Origin: Desulfuromonas sp.
Lineage (GTDB): Bacteria > Desulfobacterota > Desulfuromonadia > Desulfuromonadales > Trichloromonadaceae
DNA: 5,490 bases
Assembly (NCBI GenBank): GCA_030145265.1
Contig: JAQYWA010000156.1
Coordinates: 1 to 5,490 of the forward strand
Direction of reading: 5' to 3'
This document shows, piece after piece, positions 1 to 5,490 of this stretch. A program made the position numbers and the translations under genes. The stretch's first letter is position 1. The number at the start of each line of letters is the position of its first letter. The notes beneath the pieces are model-generated. The model was given only the letters and a program-made list of their open reading frames with translations. It made no database searches and was not told the origin of the DNA.

Positions 1-1
1 G

Positions 2-2005
2 CGCTGGAAAGAGGTGCAGGTTGCTGTTGAGCAGTGGCGCGCGGAGCATCTCAAGCTGGTGGAGCAGGCCTCGCTGGTTCTTCTTGATGATGTTGAAAGT
101 CTCGAAGCCATTCTGGTTGCGCGGCAACTCGACCATGTCAAATGGGTTGCGGCTCTTGACAAGAGCATCGCAGAAAACCGGCGCTTTGAGAAACAGCTCA
201 ATCCTACCCTGTGCGCCCTGGGCAAGTGGCTGCCGAGCTTTAGTTCGGACGATCCGGAATTTAATACCCTGCTGAGCCGGTTCAATGTGCCTCACGAGAA
301 ACTCCATGGCCTGGGGGAGAAAGTAAATACCCTGATTGCGCAGACCCGGCCGGATGCCGCCCGGGCCCTGTTTGATAACGAGGTGAAGCCGACCCTGGAA
401 CAGATTGAGTCGATGTTTCAGGCTGCCCTGAAGAAGGTCCGGGTCGATGCCGGGCGCCTCGGTGCTGCCATCGATATCGCCTTCGGCAGTGAGCGCGAAG
501 CTTTTGGTACGACCATGGGGCTTCTCTCGGGGCTTGTCGAGCTCAACAGCCAGATTGCAGGGGAGGTGAGCAGTGAAGCAGCAGCCACCGCCCGGCAGAG
601 TAAATTTGTTGTCAGTTTTGCCCTGGCGCTGGGGATAGGCCTCGCGGTGTTGCTGGGCATTCTGATCTCCCGCAGCATTACCCGGCCGATTCGTCGGTCG
701 ATCGAGGTGCTGGAAAAAATTTCACTGGGGGATACCAGCGAGTCGCTGCCGCTGGGCACGCCGGTCAACTGCTCGGCGGCCAAGAAATGCGGCAAAACCG
801 ATTGCCCGAGCTACGGCAAGGAGGATCCTTGCTGGGTCACCAGCGGTTCGATGGCGGTGATCAAGGCTTGCCCCCGGGCCATAAAGGGGGAGGACTGTCG
901 CAGCTGCGAGCTGTTCGGGGCGAAAACCGAACTTGAGGAGCTCGGCTCAATTATCACCGCGCTGTCCAATAACCTGGAAAAACGCGAACATCTGGCCCTG
1001 GTGATTGCTAAGGGCGATTTGACGAACGAGGTGGATATTGCCTCGGATAAGGATACCCTGGGTCAGGCGTTGAAAACGATGCGCGATAGCCTGGTGGACA
1101 TCATCGGTCAGGTTCAGACCGCCGGTGAGCAGATCGCCTCGGGTAGCAATCAGGTCTCCGATTCCAGTCAGTCGCTGTCGCAGGGGGCGACCGAATCGGC
1201 CAGCTCCCTTGAGGAGATCGCCGCCTCGATGAACGAGCTGGGGGCGCAGACCGGGCATAATGCGGAAAACGCGGCCCAGGCCAACAATCTCTCTGACCAT
1301 GCCAAGTCCGCCGCAGAAAAAGGGAATGCGCAAATGCGGGCGATGGTTACGGCGATGGGTGAGATCAACGAATTGGGGCAGAACATCTCCAAGATCATCA
1401 AGGTGATCGACGAAATCGCCTTCCAAACCAATTTGCTGGCGCTCAATGCCGCGGTCGAGGCGGCGCGGGCCGGGCAGCACGGTAAAGGGTTCGCGGTGGT
1501 CGCCGAGGAGGTGCGCAACCTGGCGGCCCGTAGCGCCAAGGCGGCCCGTGAGACGGCGGAGCTGATCGAGGGCTCGGTGAAGAAAACCGATAACGGCACC
1601 GCGATCGCCGGCCAGACGGCCGAAGCTCTGAATGAAATCGTGGCCGGTATCGCCAAGGTGTCCGACCTGGTGGCGGAGATTGCCGCGGCCAGCAACGAAC
1701 AGGCTCAGGGCATTACCCAGATCAACCAGGGGCTGGGGCAGATCGACCAGGTGACCCAGCAGAATACCGCCAATGCCGAAGAGAGCGCGGCGGCGGCCGA
1801 AGAGCTTTCCAGCCAGGCAGGAGACCTGCAACAGATGCTGGCGCGGTTCATTCTGGAAAGGCAGGATGAAGAAATCTCCAGTTTCGTCGTGGCATCCCGG
1901 AGCCGGCCCCGGATTTCCCAAGTGGCTCCGGCTGCCGTAACGGTACCGGCGTCGCGCGCAAGTGAAGAGATCGCCCTGGATGACGAGGAGTTCGGGCGAT
2001 ATTGA
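2..2005 (+). CDS. Methyl-accepting chemotaxis protein, 5'-truncated, with extracytoplasmic CZB-like domain and Cys-rich HAMP insertion
   Basis: Transmembrane chemoreceptor that would signal through CheW/CheA. The frame is open to the left edge (codons before the GTG at 14 read R-W-K-E), so the true start and first membrane helix lie upstream. Numbering from GTG 14 (663 residues): about 28-105 resembles the CZB zinc-binding domain, with an H41xxW pair, C67-A-L-G-K-W and H94xxxH98, the expected three-His/one-Cys ligand set. A membrane helix spans about 198-219 and a HAMP helix about 220-240. A seven-cysteine insertion lies at 253-298, then the second HAMP helix and probably a second HAMP (about 322-366). 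The signalling domain follows, with its hairpin tip around D466[21 protein letters not shown]. Likely methylation pairs are E400/E401, E589/E590 and E596/E597. It ends in an acidic tail, DDEEFGRY, without an NWETF-type pentapeptide. MCP identity is very secure; the ligand is unknown. Confidence 0.96.
   Translation, partial: RWKEVQVAVEQWRAEHLKLVEQASLVLLDDVESLEAILVARQLDHVKWVAALDKSIAENRRFEKQLNPTLCALGKWLPSFSSDDPEFNTLLSRFNVPHEKLHGLGEKVNTLIAQTRPDAARALFDNEVKPTLEQIESMFQAALKKVRVDAGRLGAAIDIAFGSEREAFGTTMGLLSGLVELNSQIAGEVSSEAAATARQSKFVVSFALALGIGLAVLLGILISRSITRPIRRSIEVLEKISLGDTSESLPLGTPVNCSAAKKCGKTDCPSYGKEDPCWVTSGSMAVIKACPRAIKGEDCRSCELFGAKTELEELGSIITALSNNLEKREHLALVIAKGDLTNEVDIASDKDTLGQALKTMRDSLVDIIGQVQTAGEQIASGSNQVSDSSQSLSQGATESASSLEEIAASMNELGAQTGHNAENAAQANNLSDHAKSAAEKGNAQMRAMVTAMGEINELGQNISKIIKVIDEIAFQTNLLALNAAVEAARAGQHGKGFAVVAEEVRNLAARSAKAARETAELIEGSVKKTDNGTAIAGQTAEALNEIVAGIAKVSDLVAEIAAASNEQAQGITQINQGLGQIDQVTQQNTANAEESAAAAEELSSQAGDLQQMLARFILERQDEEISSFVVASRSRPRISQVAPAAVTVPASRASEEIALDDEEFGRY
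95..328 (+). other. CZB-like zinc-binding domain coding region within the chemoreceptor
   Basis: The encoded segment (residues about 28-105 from GTG 14) contains D-H41-V-K-W, C67-A-L-G-K-W-L and P-H94-E-K-L-H98. This is the spacing of the chemoreceptor zinc-binding family, where three histidines and one cysteine hold Zn(II) and the cysteine can react with oxidants such as HOCl. It lies N-terminal to the only membrane helix visible here (about 198-219). If a first helix exists upstream, as in ordinary MCPs, the domain is periplasmic, whereas well-studied CZB domains are cytoplasmic. Zinc binding and location are inferred. Confidence 0.75.
605..670 (+). other. Transmembrane helix of the chemoreceptor
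   Basis: Residues about 198-219 form an uninterrupted hydrophobic run ([20 protein letters not shown]), followed at once by [10 protein letters not shown], the classic positively charged entry to a HAMP domain. This fixes the preceding CZB-like part outside and the rest inside the cytoplasm. Confidence 0.9.
770..907 (+). other. Seven-cysteine insertion inside the first HAMP segment
   Basis: Codons for C253, C259, C264, C273, C286, C295 and C298 give the pattern C-x5-C-x4-C-x8-CW-x12-C-x8-C-x2-C. The insert sits between the first HAMP helix (ending near residue 240) and the second (starting near K304-T-E-L-E-E-L). It resembles the small 'two-CW'-type cysteine modules of deltaproteobacterial signalling proteins, though the first Cys is followed by Ser rather than Trp. 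There is no CxxCH, so no haem c attachment. Zinc, an iron-sulfur cluster or a disulfide switch are all possible. Confidence 0.7.
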
Positions 2006-2027
2006 GCAGCCTCATAGTCAATGTTTT

Positions 2028-2070
2028 GGACAAGGGAGACAGCAGCCAGGTCTCCCTTGTCCTGGTTTTT
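2028..2070 (+). terminator. Rho-independent terminator of the chemoreceptor gene
   Basis: GGACAAGGGAGAC (2028-2040) is exactly complementary to GTCTCCCTTGTCC (2050-2062). This gives a 13-bp perfect stem with a 9-nt loop, followed by TGGTTTTT (2063-2070). It starts 22 nt after the TGA stop of the chemoreceptor gene. The upstream flank lacks an A-tract, so it should work mainly on plus-strand transcripts. It separates the chemoreceptor gene from the downstream gene. Confidence 0.95.
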
Positions 2071-2272
2071 CTATAACCAGCCGATTCTCCTCGGGTATTT
2101 TGTGGTGCCAGAAAGTCAAATAATCGACTCTGAAGAGGTGTCTGGCCGGGTTGTCGATGTTTGGCGCTATCGATCTTTTGTGCGGCCCCCCGTCCTGGCT
2201 GCTAAAATGGCCCTGAATGCAAAAATAGGGCGCTACGTCAACCAGTTAGACGAATAATTACCTGCCTGGTGA
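2071..2272. other. Non-coding upstream region with candidate activator-binding repeats
   Basis: No convincing gene is seen here; the one open frame begins inside the terminator stem. Visible structure is modest: GCCAGA (2107-2112) pairs with TCTGGC (2141-2146) and encloses AGTC-N8-GACT (2114-2129). TCGAT (2154-2158) pairs with ATCGA (2169-2173). GGCGCTA occurs twice in direct orientation (2163-2169 and 2229-2235, 66 bp apart). These lie roughly 40-170 bp upstream of the sigma-54 promoter, the usual range for enhancer-binding protein sites, but none matches a site I can name. Confidence 0.4.
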
Positions 2273-2288
2273 TGGCACGTTGATTGCT
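2273..2288 (+). promoter_or_regulatory. Sigma-54 (RpoN) -24/-12 promoter
   Basis: TGGCACG (2273-2279), four bases (TTGA), then TTGCT (2284-2288) match the RpoN consensus TGGCACG-N4-TTGCW at every defined position. The invariant GG (2274-2275) and GC (2286-2287) are separated by exactly 10 nt. Initiation is expected about 12 nt past the GC, near 2298-2300, giving a leader of about 307 nt before the GTG at 2606. Sigma-54 promoters need an ATP-dependent enhancer-binding protein; none is encoded in the window. It reads toward the haem-sensor GGDEF-EAL gene. Confidence 0.88.
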
Positions 2289-2486
2289 TTATTAATGTGA
2301 CATAACCAGGTTCGGTTAAGGTTTTTGGGGCAGAACACATGGCCCTGTGCCTTGCACGGTGACTTTTCATCCGGTCCCTTTCGTGCTGCAGTCGTTGTGT
2401 GGGTCCTTGCCCAGTGTTCAGGATGTTCTTGTACTCCGCATCGACCGCAACCGTTCACACCTGCAATGCATTATTTTTTGAAGTCT

Positions 2487-2501
2487 GTCGCGTATCGCGA
2501 C
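2487..2501. repeat. Perfect inverted repeat in the leader
   Basis: GTCGCG (2487-2492), TAT, CGCGAC (2496-2501) is a perfect 6-bp dyad around a 3-nt centre. It is GC-rich enough to form an RNA hairpin, or it could be a protein-binding operator. No T-tract follows, so it is not an intrinsic terminator. Confidence 0.5.
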
Positions 2502-2548
2502 CGGCCGCTGAGAGGCATGTTCTGCGATTGCTTTGGTCGCAACAGCCG

Positions 2549-2558
2549 TAAAGGAGGT
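2549..2558 (+). promoter_or_regulatory. Orphan near-perfect Shine-Dalgarno sequence
   Basis: TAAAGGAGGT is close to a full complement of the 16S rRNA 3' end. It lies nearly 50 nt before the GTG start, and an in-frame TGA at 2570-2572 prevents it from starting the GGDEF-EAL frame. The nearest starts are TTG 2561 (three codons, then that TGA) and TTG 2566 (a short frame running into the next gene in another phase). It may be a ribosome standby or leader-peptide site, or chance. Confidence 0.4.
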
Positions 2559-2593
2559 TCTTGTTTTGCTGACCAACAGAGATTCCAGCAGTC

Positions 2594-2598
2594 GGGAG
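2594..2598 (+). promoter_or_regulatory. Ribosome binding site of the GGDEF-EAL gene
   Basis: GGGAG ends 7 nt before GTG 2606 and supports that start. The frame is closed upstream by TGA 2570-2572, with no ATG, GTG or TTG between. The next ATG (2627) would cut into the N-terminal membrane helix. Confidence 0.75.
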
Positions 2599-2605
2599 AA
2601 GACGA

Positions 2606-5490
2606 GTGAAGTTGCAAGCCAAATTGATGTTGACCATTGGCCTGGTGTTTTTATTGTTTTTCGGTGTCGTTCAGTATTTTGATAACCAGCATATCAAGCG
2701 AAACTTTGAGCATGACCTGATCACTCAGGCCCGGTCCCTGAATGCCGTCCTGATGGTCACCCGCAGTGTTTACCATCAGGAGTTTCTTGACCGGGAACTG
2801 TCTCCGGACGAAAAAGTCATGGGCTGTCTCCCCCATTATGTCCTGGAGCGCATTTCAAAAGATTTCAAAAGTCTGGAACACAGCGAAATTTCCTTTGTGA
2901 ATCGGTCCGATGTCTCGGTGCTGGGAGAAAAGGCAAGCACCTCCGGCACCGAAAGTATTTCCTTTTTCCTTGTGCAACCCCAAGCCAAAGAGCGTATCGT
3001 TCCATTCAAAACCGATAGCGGCCATTCCTATTACCAGTATTCTACCCCGCTGCGGGTCGAGTCATACTGTTTCAATTGTCATGATGAGCGGGACGTTTCA
3101 GTGCCGGCTGACAGTGCTGGCAGCTCCGGTTTCAATTACCGGGCCGGTGACATGCATGGCGTGATGAGCATCAGGTTCCCGGCTGATATGGTCAGGGAGC
3201 GAACACTGACCCAGGCGAGAAACAACAGCCTGCTGCATTTTTTCGGGTTTCTGATCACCTTTCTCACCATTTCCCTGTTGTTGAAACTCTCCGTCATCGG
3301 CAAGCTTGAATCGCTGAAAAAAGTCGCGGTACGTCTCTCAGGCGGTGACCTGCAGGTTCGGGCGGCCGTTTCCGGAACCGATGAAATCGCCGAAGTGGCT
3401 GCCGCTTTCGACTCGATGGCGGCGGCCATCTCGGAGCGCACGGTTCTGCTGCGCAAAAGCAAGGCCCGACTGGCCAACGCCCAGCGCATCGCCCGGCTGG
3501 GTAATTGGGACTGGGACATCCCGGCCGAAAAGTGGTACTGGTCCGACGAGACCTACCGGCTTTTGGGCGCGCAGCCGCAGGCCTTCGAACCGAACTTTGA
3601 GACGTATCTCGAGTTGCTGCATCCCGATGACCGGCAGCTGCTGGATGACGCTGTGCAGCGGGCTCTGGCAGGTGAGGGGGGATACCATCTCGAATACCGC
3701 ATCAGGCTACCAGGCGGAAAAACGCGCCACGTCTACGAGCAGGGAGAGGTCACCTTCGATAATATGGGCCAGCCGGTAAATATGGTCGGCACCCTCTATG
3801 ACATCACCGAACGAAAGCTTGCCGAAAAAGAGGTCGAGGAAAAACACGCTTTTTTACAGACCGTCATCGATGGGGTGGCCGACCCGATCATGGTGATCGA
3901 CCTGGACTATCGGATCATCATGATGAACCGGATCGCGAGCCCCGGTTTGACGACAGCTCCGACCGCGACGGCCGAATTGTGCTGCTACCAGGTCTCTCAT
4001 CATGGCGAACGGCCATGCAGCGGCGAGGATCACCCCTGTCCGCTCGAAGAAGTTCGTCGCACCGGCCGCCCGACCACCGTGGTCCATGATCATATCTTCA
4101 GCAGCGGGGAGGTTCGCACCTTCGAACTGCAGGCCACTCCCCTTTGGGATGAAGATGGCACGCTGCGGGGAATCATCGAGGCATCGCGGGATATTACCGA
4201 TCGGGTTGTGGCAGAAGCGCAGTTGCGCGAGAACGAACTCCGTCTCAAGCTTCTGGCCCACCACGATACCCTTACCAATCTGCCCAATCGCCTGCTTTTC
4301 CACGATCGCCTGATGCAGGCGATGGTCAAGGCCCGCCGTTCGAACCAGCAGGTGGCCCTTTTGTTTCTCGATCTGGACCGGTTCAAGAATATCAATGACT
4401 CCTTGGGCCATGGCATCGGTGACCTTGTGCTGCTCGAAGTCTCCAGACGTTTGGCCGACGGAGTGCGTCAGGCCGATACCGTGGCCCGGCTCGGGGGCGA
4501 TGAATTCGTGATCATCATGGAGCAGGTCGAGGGGGAGGCTCGGGTGGCTGGGGTTGCCCAGAAGCTTCTCGGTTATTTGTCCCGGGCTCTGAAGGTCGAT
4601 GGCCATGAACTGTTTGTGACGTCGAGCATCGGCATCAGTCTTTTCCCCTCCGATGCCGTGGATGTCGAGGGGCTGATGAAATGTGCCGACGTGGCGATGT
4701 ACCGGGCCAAGGAGCAGGGGCGAAATACCTACCAGTTCTACCGGCCGGATATGAACGCTCGCACCCATGAGCTGCTGCTGTTGGAAGGGCATCTGCGTCA
4801 GGCTCTGGAATTGAAACAGCTGGTTCTGCATTACCAGCCTCAGATCGACCTGTTGTCCGGTCGCCTTGTCGGGCTGGAGGCCCTGCTGCGCTGGCAGCAT
4901 CCGGGGTATGGGCTGATAGCCCCAGATGATTTTGTGCCGCTGGCGGAGGAGACCGGTTTGATCGTGCCTATCGGCGAATGGGTTCTGGCGGAGGCCTGCG
5001 CACAAATCAAGGCCCTGCGGAAGGCGGGAAGGGACCCGGTGCTGGTGAGTGTGAATATTTCCAGCCGTCAGTTCAAGCAACCCGGTTTCATCGCCATGAT
5101 CGATCGCGTGCTGGAGAGGACCGGGTTCGATCCCAATTGGCTGGTTTTGGAGATCACCGAAAGCAGCCTGATGGACAATGTTGAAAATACCATCAAGACC
5201 CTCGAGGCGCTCAAGGCCAGAGGGGTTCATCTTTCGATCGATGATTTCGGGACCGGGTATTCCTCCTTGAGTTATCTCAAGCGTTTTCCTGTTTCCCAGC
5301 TCAAAATCGATCAATCTTTCATTCGCGACATTACGATCGATGCCAATGATGAGGCTATTGCGGCCTCGGTCATCGCTCTGTCTCGCAGCATGCATATGTC
5401 GGTGATAGCCGAGGGGGTGGAAACCGACGAGCAACTGCAGCTTTTACGGCAAATGGGGTGTGACCAGGTACAGGGCTATCTCATCAGTCG
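2606..5490 (+). CDS. Membrane-bound haem-c sensor (DUF3365-like) HAMP-PAS-PAS-GGDEF-EAL c-di-GMP enzyme, 3'-truncated
   Basis: Predicted to make and/or degrade cyclic di-GMP in response to an extracytoplasmic signal. GTG start with GGGAG 7 nt upstream; 961 whole codons plus two bases, no stop in the window. Order: membrane helix about 7-24; periplasmic sensor about 27-205 ending with haem motif C155-F-N-C158-H159 and a G-D-M-H-G-V-M-S-I segment as in DUF3365/Tll0287-like proteins; membrane helix about 209-231; HAMP about 229-280; PAS about 290-402 (LGNWDWDI, ending DITERK); second PAS about 412-533 with C459, C460, C471, C478; GGDEF about 543-713; EAL from about 725. GGDEF 630-634 is intact, with I-site R621-Q-A-D624 five residues before it. 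EAL keeps E758-A-L, N817, E849, D879-D880-F-G-T-G, K900, E936 and Q956. Probably 15-30 residues are missing. Own transcription unit under sigma-54. Net activity cannot be told from sequence. Confidence 0.96.
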   Translation, partial: MKLQAKLMLTIGLVFLLFFGVVQYFDNQHIKRNFEHDLITQARSLNAVLMVTRSVYHQEFLDRELSPDEKVMGCLPHYVLERISKDFKSLEHSEISFVNRSDVSVLGEKASTSGTESISFFLVQPQAKERIVPFKTDSGHSYYQYSTPLRVESYCFNCHDERDVSVPADSAGSSGFNYRAGDMHGVMSIRFPADMVRERTLTQARNNSLLHFFGFLITFLTISLLLKLSVIGKLESLKKVAVRLSGGDLQVRAAVSGTDEIAEVAAAFDSMAAAISERTVLLRKSKARLANAQRIARLGNWDWDIPAEKWYWSDETYRLLGAQPQAFEPNFETYLELLHPDDRQLLDDAVQRALAGEGGYHLEYRIRLPGGKTRHVYEQGEVTFDNMGQPVNMVGTLYDITERKLAEKEVEEKHAFLQTVIDGVADPIMVIDLDYRIIMMNRIASPGLTTAPTATAELCCYQVSHHGERPCSGEDHPCPLEEVRRTGRPTTVVHDHIFSSGEVRTFELQATPLWDEDGTLRGIIEASRDITDRVVAEAQLRENELRLKLLAHHDTLTNLPNRLLFHDRLMQAMVKARRSNQQVALLFLDLDRFKNINDSLGHGIGDLVLLEVSRRLADGVRQADTVARLGGDEFVIIMEQVEGEARVAGVAQKLLGYLSRALKVDGHELFVTSSIGISLFPSDAVDVEGLMKCADVAMYRAKEQGRNTYQFYRPDMNARTHELLLLEGHLRQALELKQLVLHYQPQIDLLSGRLVGLEALLRWQHPGYGLIAPDDFVPLAEETGLIVPIGEWVLAEACAQIKALRKAGRDPVLVSVNISSRQFKQPGFIAMIDRVLERTGFDPNWLVLEITESSLMDNVENTIKTLEALKARGVHLSIDDFGTGYSSLSYLKRFPVSQLKIDQSFIRDITIDANDEAIAASVIALSRSMHMSVIAEGVETDEQLQLLRQMGCDQVQGYLIS
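2684..3220 (+). other. Periplasmic haem-c sensor domain (DUF3365/Tll0287-like) coding region
   Basis: Encodes residues about 27-205, between two membrane helices. The CxxCH motif (C155, C158, H159; codons 3068-3082) marks covalent haem attachment outside the membrane. It is preceded by YYQYSTPLRVESY and followed by an MHGVMSIRFP strand, the usual surroundings of this motif in the DUF3365 family. Tll0287 itself uses His/Cys axial ligation. Here the N-terminal helix offers Y56/H57 instead, and C74 or H77 lie farther on, so the distal ligand may differ. Haem binding is a strong prediction; the signal (redox, NO, CO or O2) is unknown. Confidence 0.85.
3839..4204 (+). other. Cysteine-bearing second PAS domain coding region
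   Basis: Residues about 412-533 begin FLQTVIDGVADPIMVIDLDYRIIMMN and end GIIEASRDITDR, a typical PAS beginning and end. In between lie C459-C460-Y-Q-V-S-H-H-G and C471, then C478-P-L-E-E-V: a CC-x10-C-x6-C arrangement. Similar Cys-containing PAS domains are common in Geobacter-like signalling proteins; a metal cluster or thiol switch is possible but unproven. Confidence 0.7.
4232..4744 (+). other. GGDEF (diguanylate cyclase) domain coding region
   Basis: Residues about 543-713. D-T-L-T-N-L-P-N-R opens the domain, metal-binding D589 lies in FLDLDRFK, and the A-site GGDEF is exact at 4493-4507. The inhibitory site RxxD (R621, D624) stands exactly five residues upstream, so product feedback inhibition is expected. 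The ending RAKEQGRNTYQFY is typical. All key residues are present, so cyclase activity is plausible. Confidence 0.95.
4778..5490 (+). other. EAL (c-di-GMP phosphodiesterase) domain coding region, 3'-truncated
   Basis: Residues about 725-962. The motif E758-A-L-L-R (codons from 4877), N817 in VNIS, E849 in LEITES, the paired D879/D880 in the DDFGTGYSSL loop 6, K900 in QLKID, E936 in AEGVET and Q956 in VQGYL are all retained. This is the full metal and catalytic set of active c-di-GMP phosphodiesterases. The window stops right after VQGYLISR, so only the final short helix region is missing. Confidence 0.95.

Larger units (their letters stand above)
2299..2605 (+). other. Long 5' leader of the GGDEF-EAL gene
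   Basis: If transcription starts near 2299, about 307 nt of untranslated leader precedes the GTG start. It contains several possible stems: GCACG/CGTGC (2354-2358 with 2382-2386), GTCGCG-TAT-CGCGAC (2487-2501), and TGCGA/TCGCA (2523-2527 with 2537-2541). A strong orphan Shine-Dalgarno sequence lies at 2549-2558. The GEMM c-di-GMP riboswitch consensus is not seen. A frame at 2325-2609 (TTG start; internal ATG 2466) ends in a TGA that overlaps the GTG, but its product does not look protein-like. Function unknown. Confidence 0.5.

Noticed and set aside
947..1921. Minus-strand open frame (324 codons)
   Set aside because: It lies antisense to the highly conserved MCP signalling hairpin, with no ribosome site or domain, so it is a codon-bias shadow.
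2021..2257. Plus-strand 78-codon frame after the chemoreceptor
   Set aside because: It would start inside the terminator hairpin, has no ribosome binding site, and its product has no recognisable features.
2280..2306. Sigma-70-type promoter overlapping the sigma-54 site (TTGATT ... CATAAC)
   Set aside because: The hexamers and spacing are poor, while the sigma-54 match at the same place is perfect.
2339..2362. Seven-codon leader peptide starting at ATG 2339
   Set aside because: Only a weak GGGG precedes it, and the peptide shows no regulatory codon run. Short ATG frames of this kind are expected by chance.
2299..2605. c-di-GMP (GEMM) riboswitch in the leader
   Set aside because: Attractive because the gene makes or degrades c-di-GMP, but the conserved GEMM-I core (the GGGACGCAAAGCC-type segment and its partner stems) is not found on reading the region.
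3854..5434. Long minus-strand open frame (526 codons)
   Set aside because: It is the antisense shadow of the PAS/GGDEF/EAL coding region on the plus strand, whose motifs are unmistakable. The predicted product is rich in His, Gln and Pro and has no recognisable domain.

Overview
The window (about 57% GC by eye, not computed) holds two large signal-transduction genes in the same orientation. Both are cut by the window edges, and a non-coding region of about 600 bp separates them. The gene content suggests a Desulfuromonadales/Geobacter-type deltaproteobacterium (Desulfuromonadota): a c-type-haem periplasmic sensor of the DUF3365/Tll0287-like kind, cysteine-rich signalling insertions, a consensus sigma-54 promoter and multidomain GGDEF-EAL proteins. 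This placement is inference from content, not from a database match.

Layout. (1) 2-2005, plus strand: 3' part of a transmembrane methyl-accepting chemotaxis protein. Its extracytoplasmic part carries a CZB-like zinc-binding motif. A seven-cysteine insertion interrupts the first HAMP segment, and a standard MCP signalling hairpin follows. (2) 2028-2070: a strong intrinsic terminator with a perfect 13-bp stem. (3) 2071-2272: about 200 bp without a convincing gene, containing weak dyads and a GGCGCTA direct repeat that could be activator sites. (4) 2273-2288: a perfect-consensus -24/-12 sigma-54 promoter, TGGCACG-N4-TTGCT. (5) about 2299-2605: a leader of about 300 nt without a convincing gene. 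It contains inverted repeats and a near-perfect Shine-Dalgarno sequence that does not serve the downstream gene. (6) 2606 to the window end: a large open frame (962 codons so far, GTG start, no stop in the window). It encodes a membrane-bound c-di-GMP enzyme with the order TM, periplasmic haem-c sensor (CFNCH), TM, HAMP, PAS, cysteine-bearing PAS, GGDEF with I-site, EAL. Catalytic motifs of both output domains are intact, and only the end of EAL is missing.

How they fit together. The two genes are separate transcription units, divided by the terminator and by the second gene's own promoter. Both proteins place a metal or haem module outside the membrane and a cysteine cluster inside, and feed either chemotaxis or c-di-GMP turnover. 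The simplest inference is a redox- or metal-responsive lifestyle locus: one receptor steers swimming, and the other sets the motile/sessile balance under sigma-54 control. No known named system beyond these two proteins is recognisable, and the most unusual parts are the composite sensors and the long leader.
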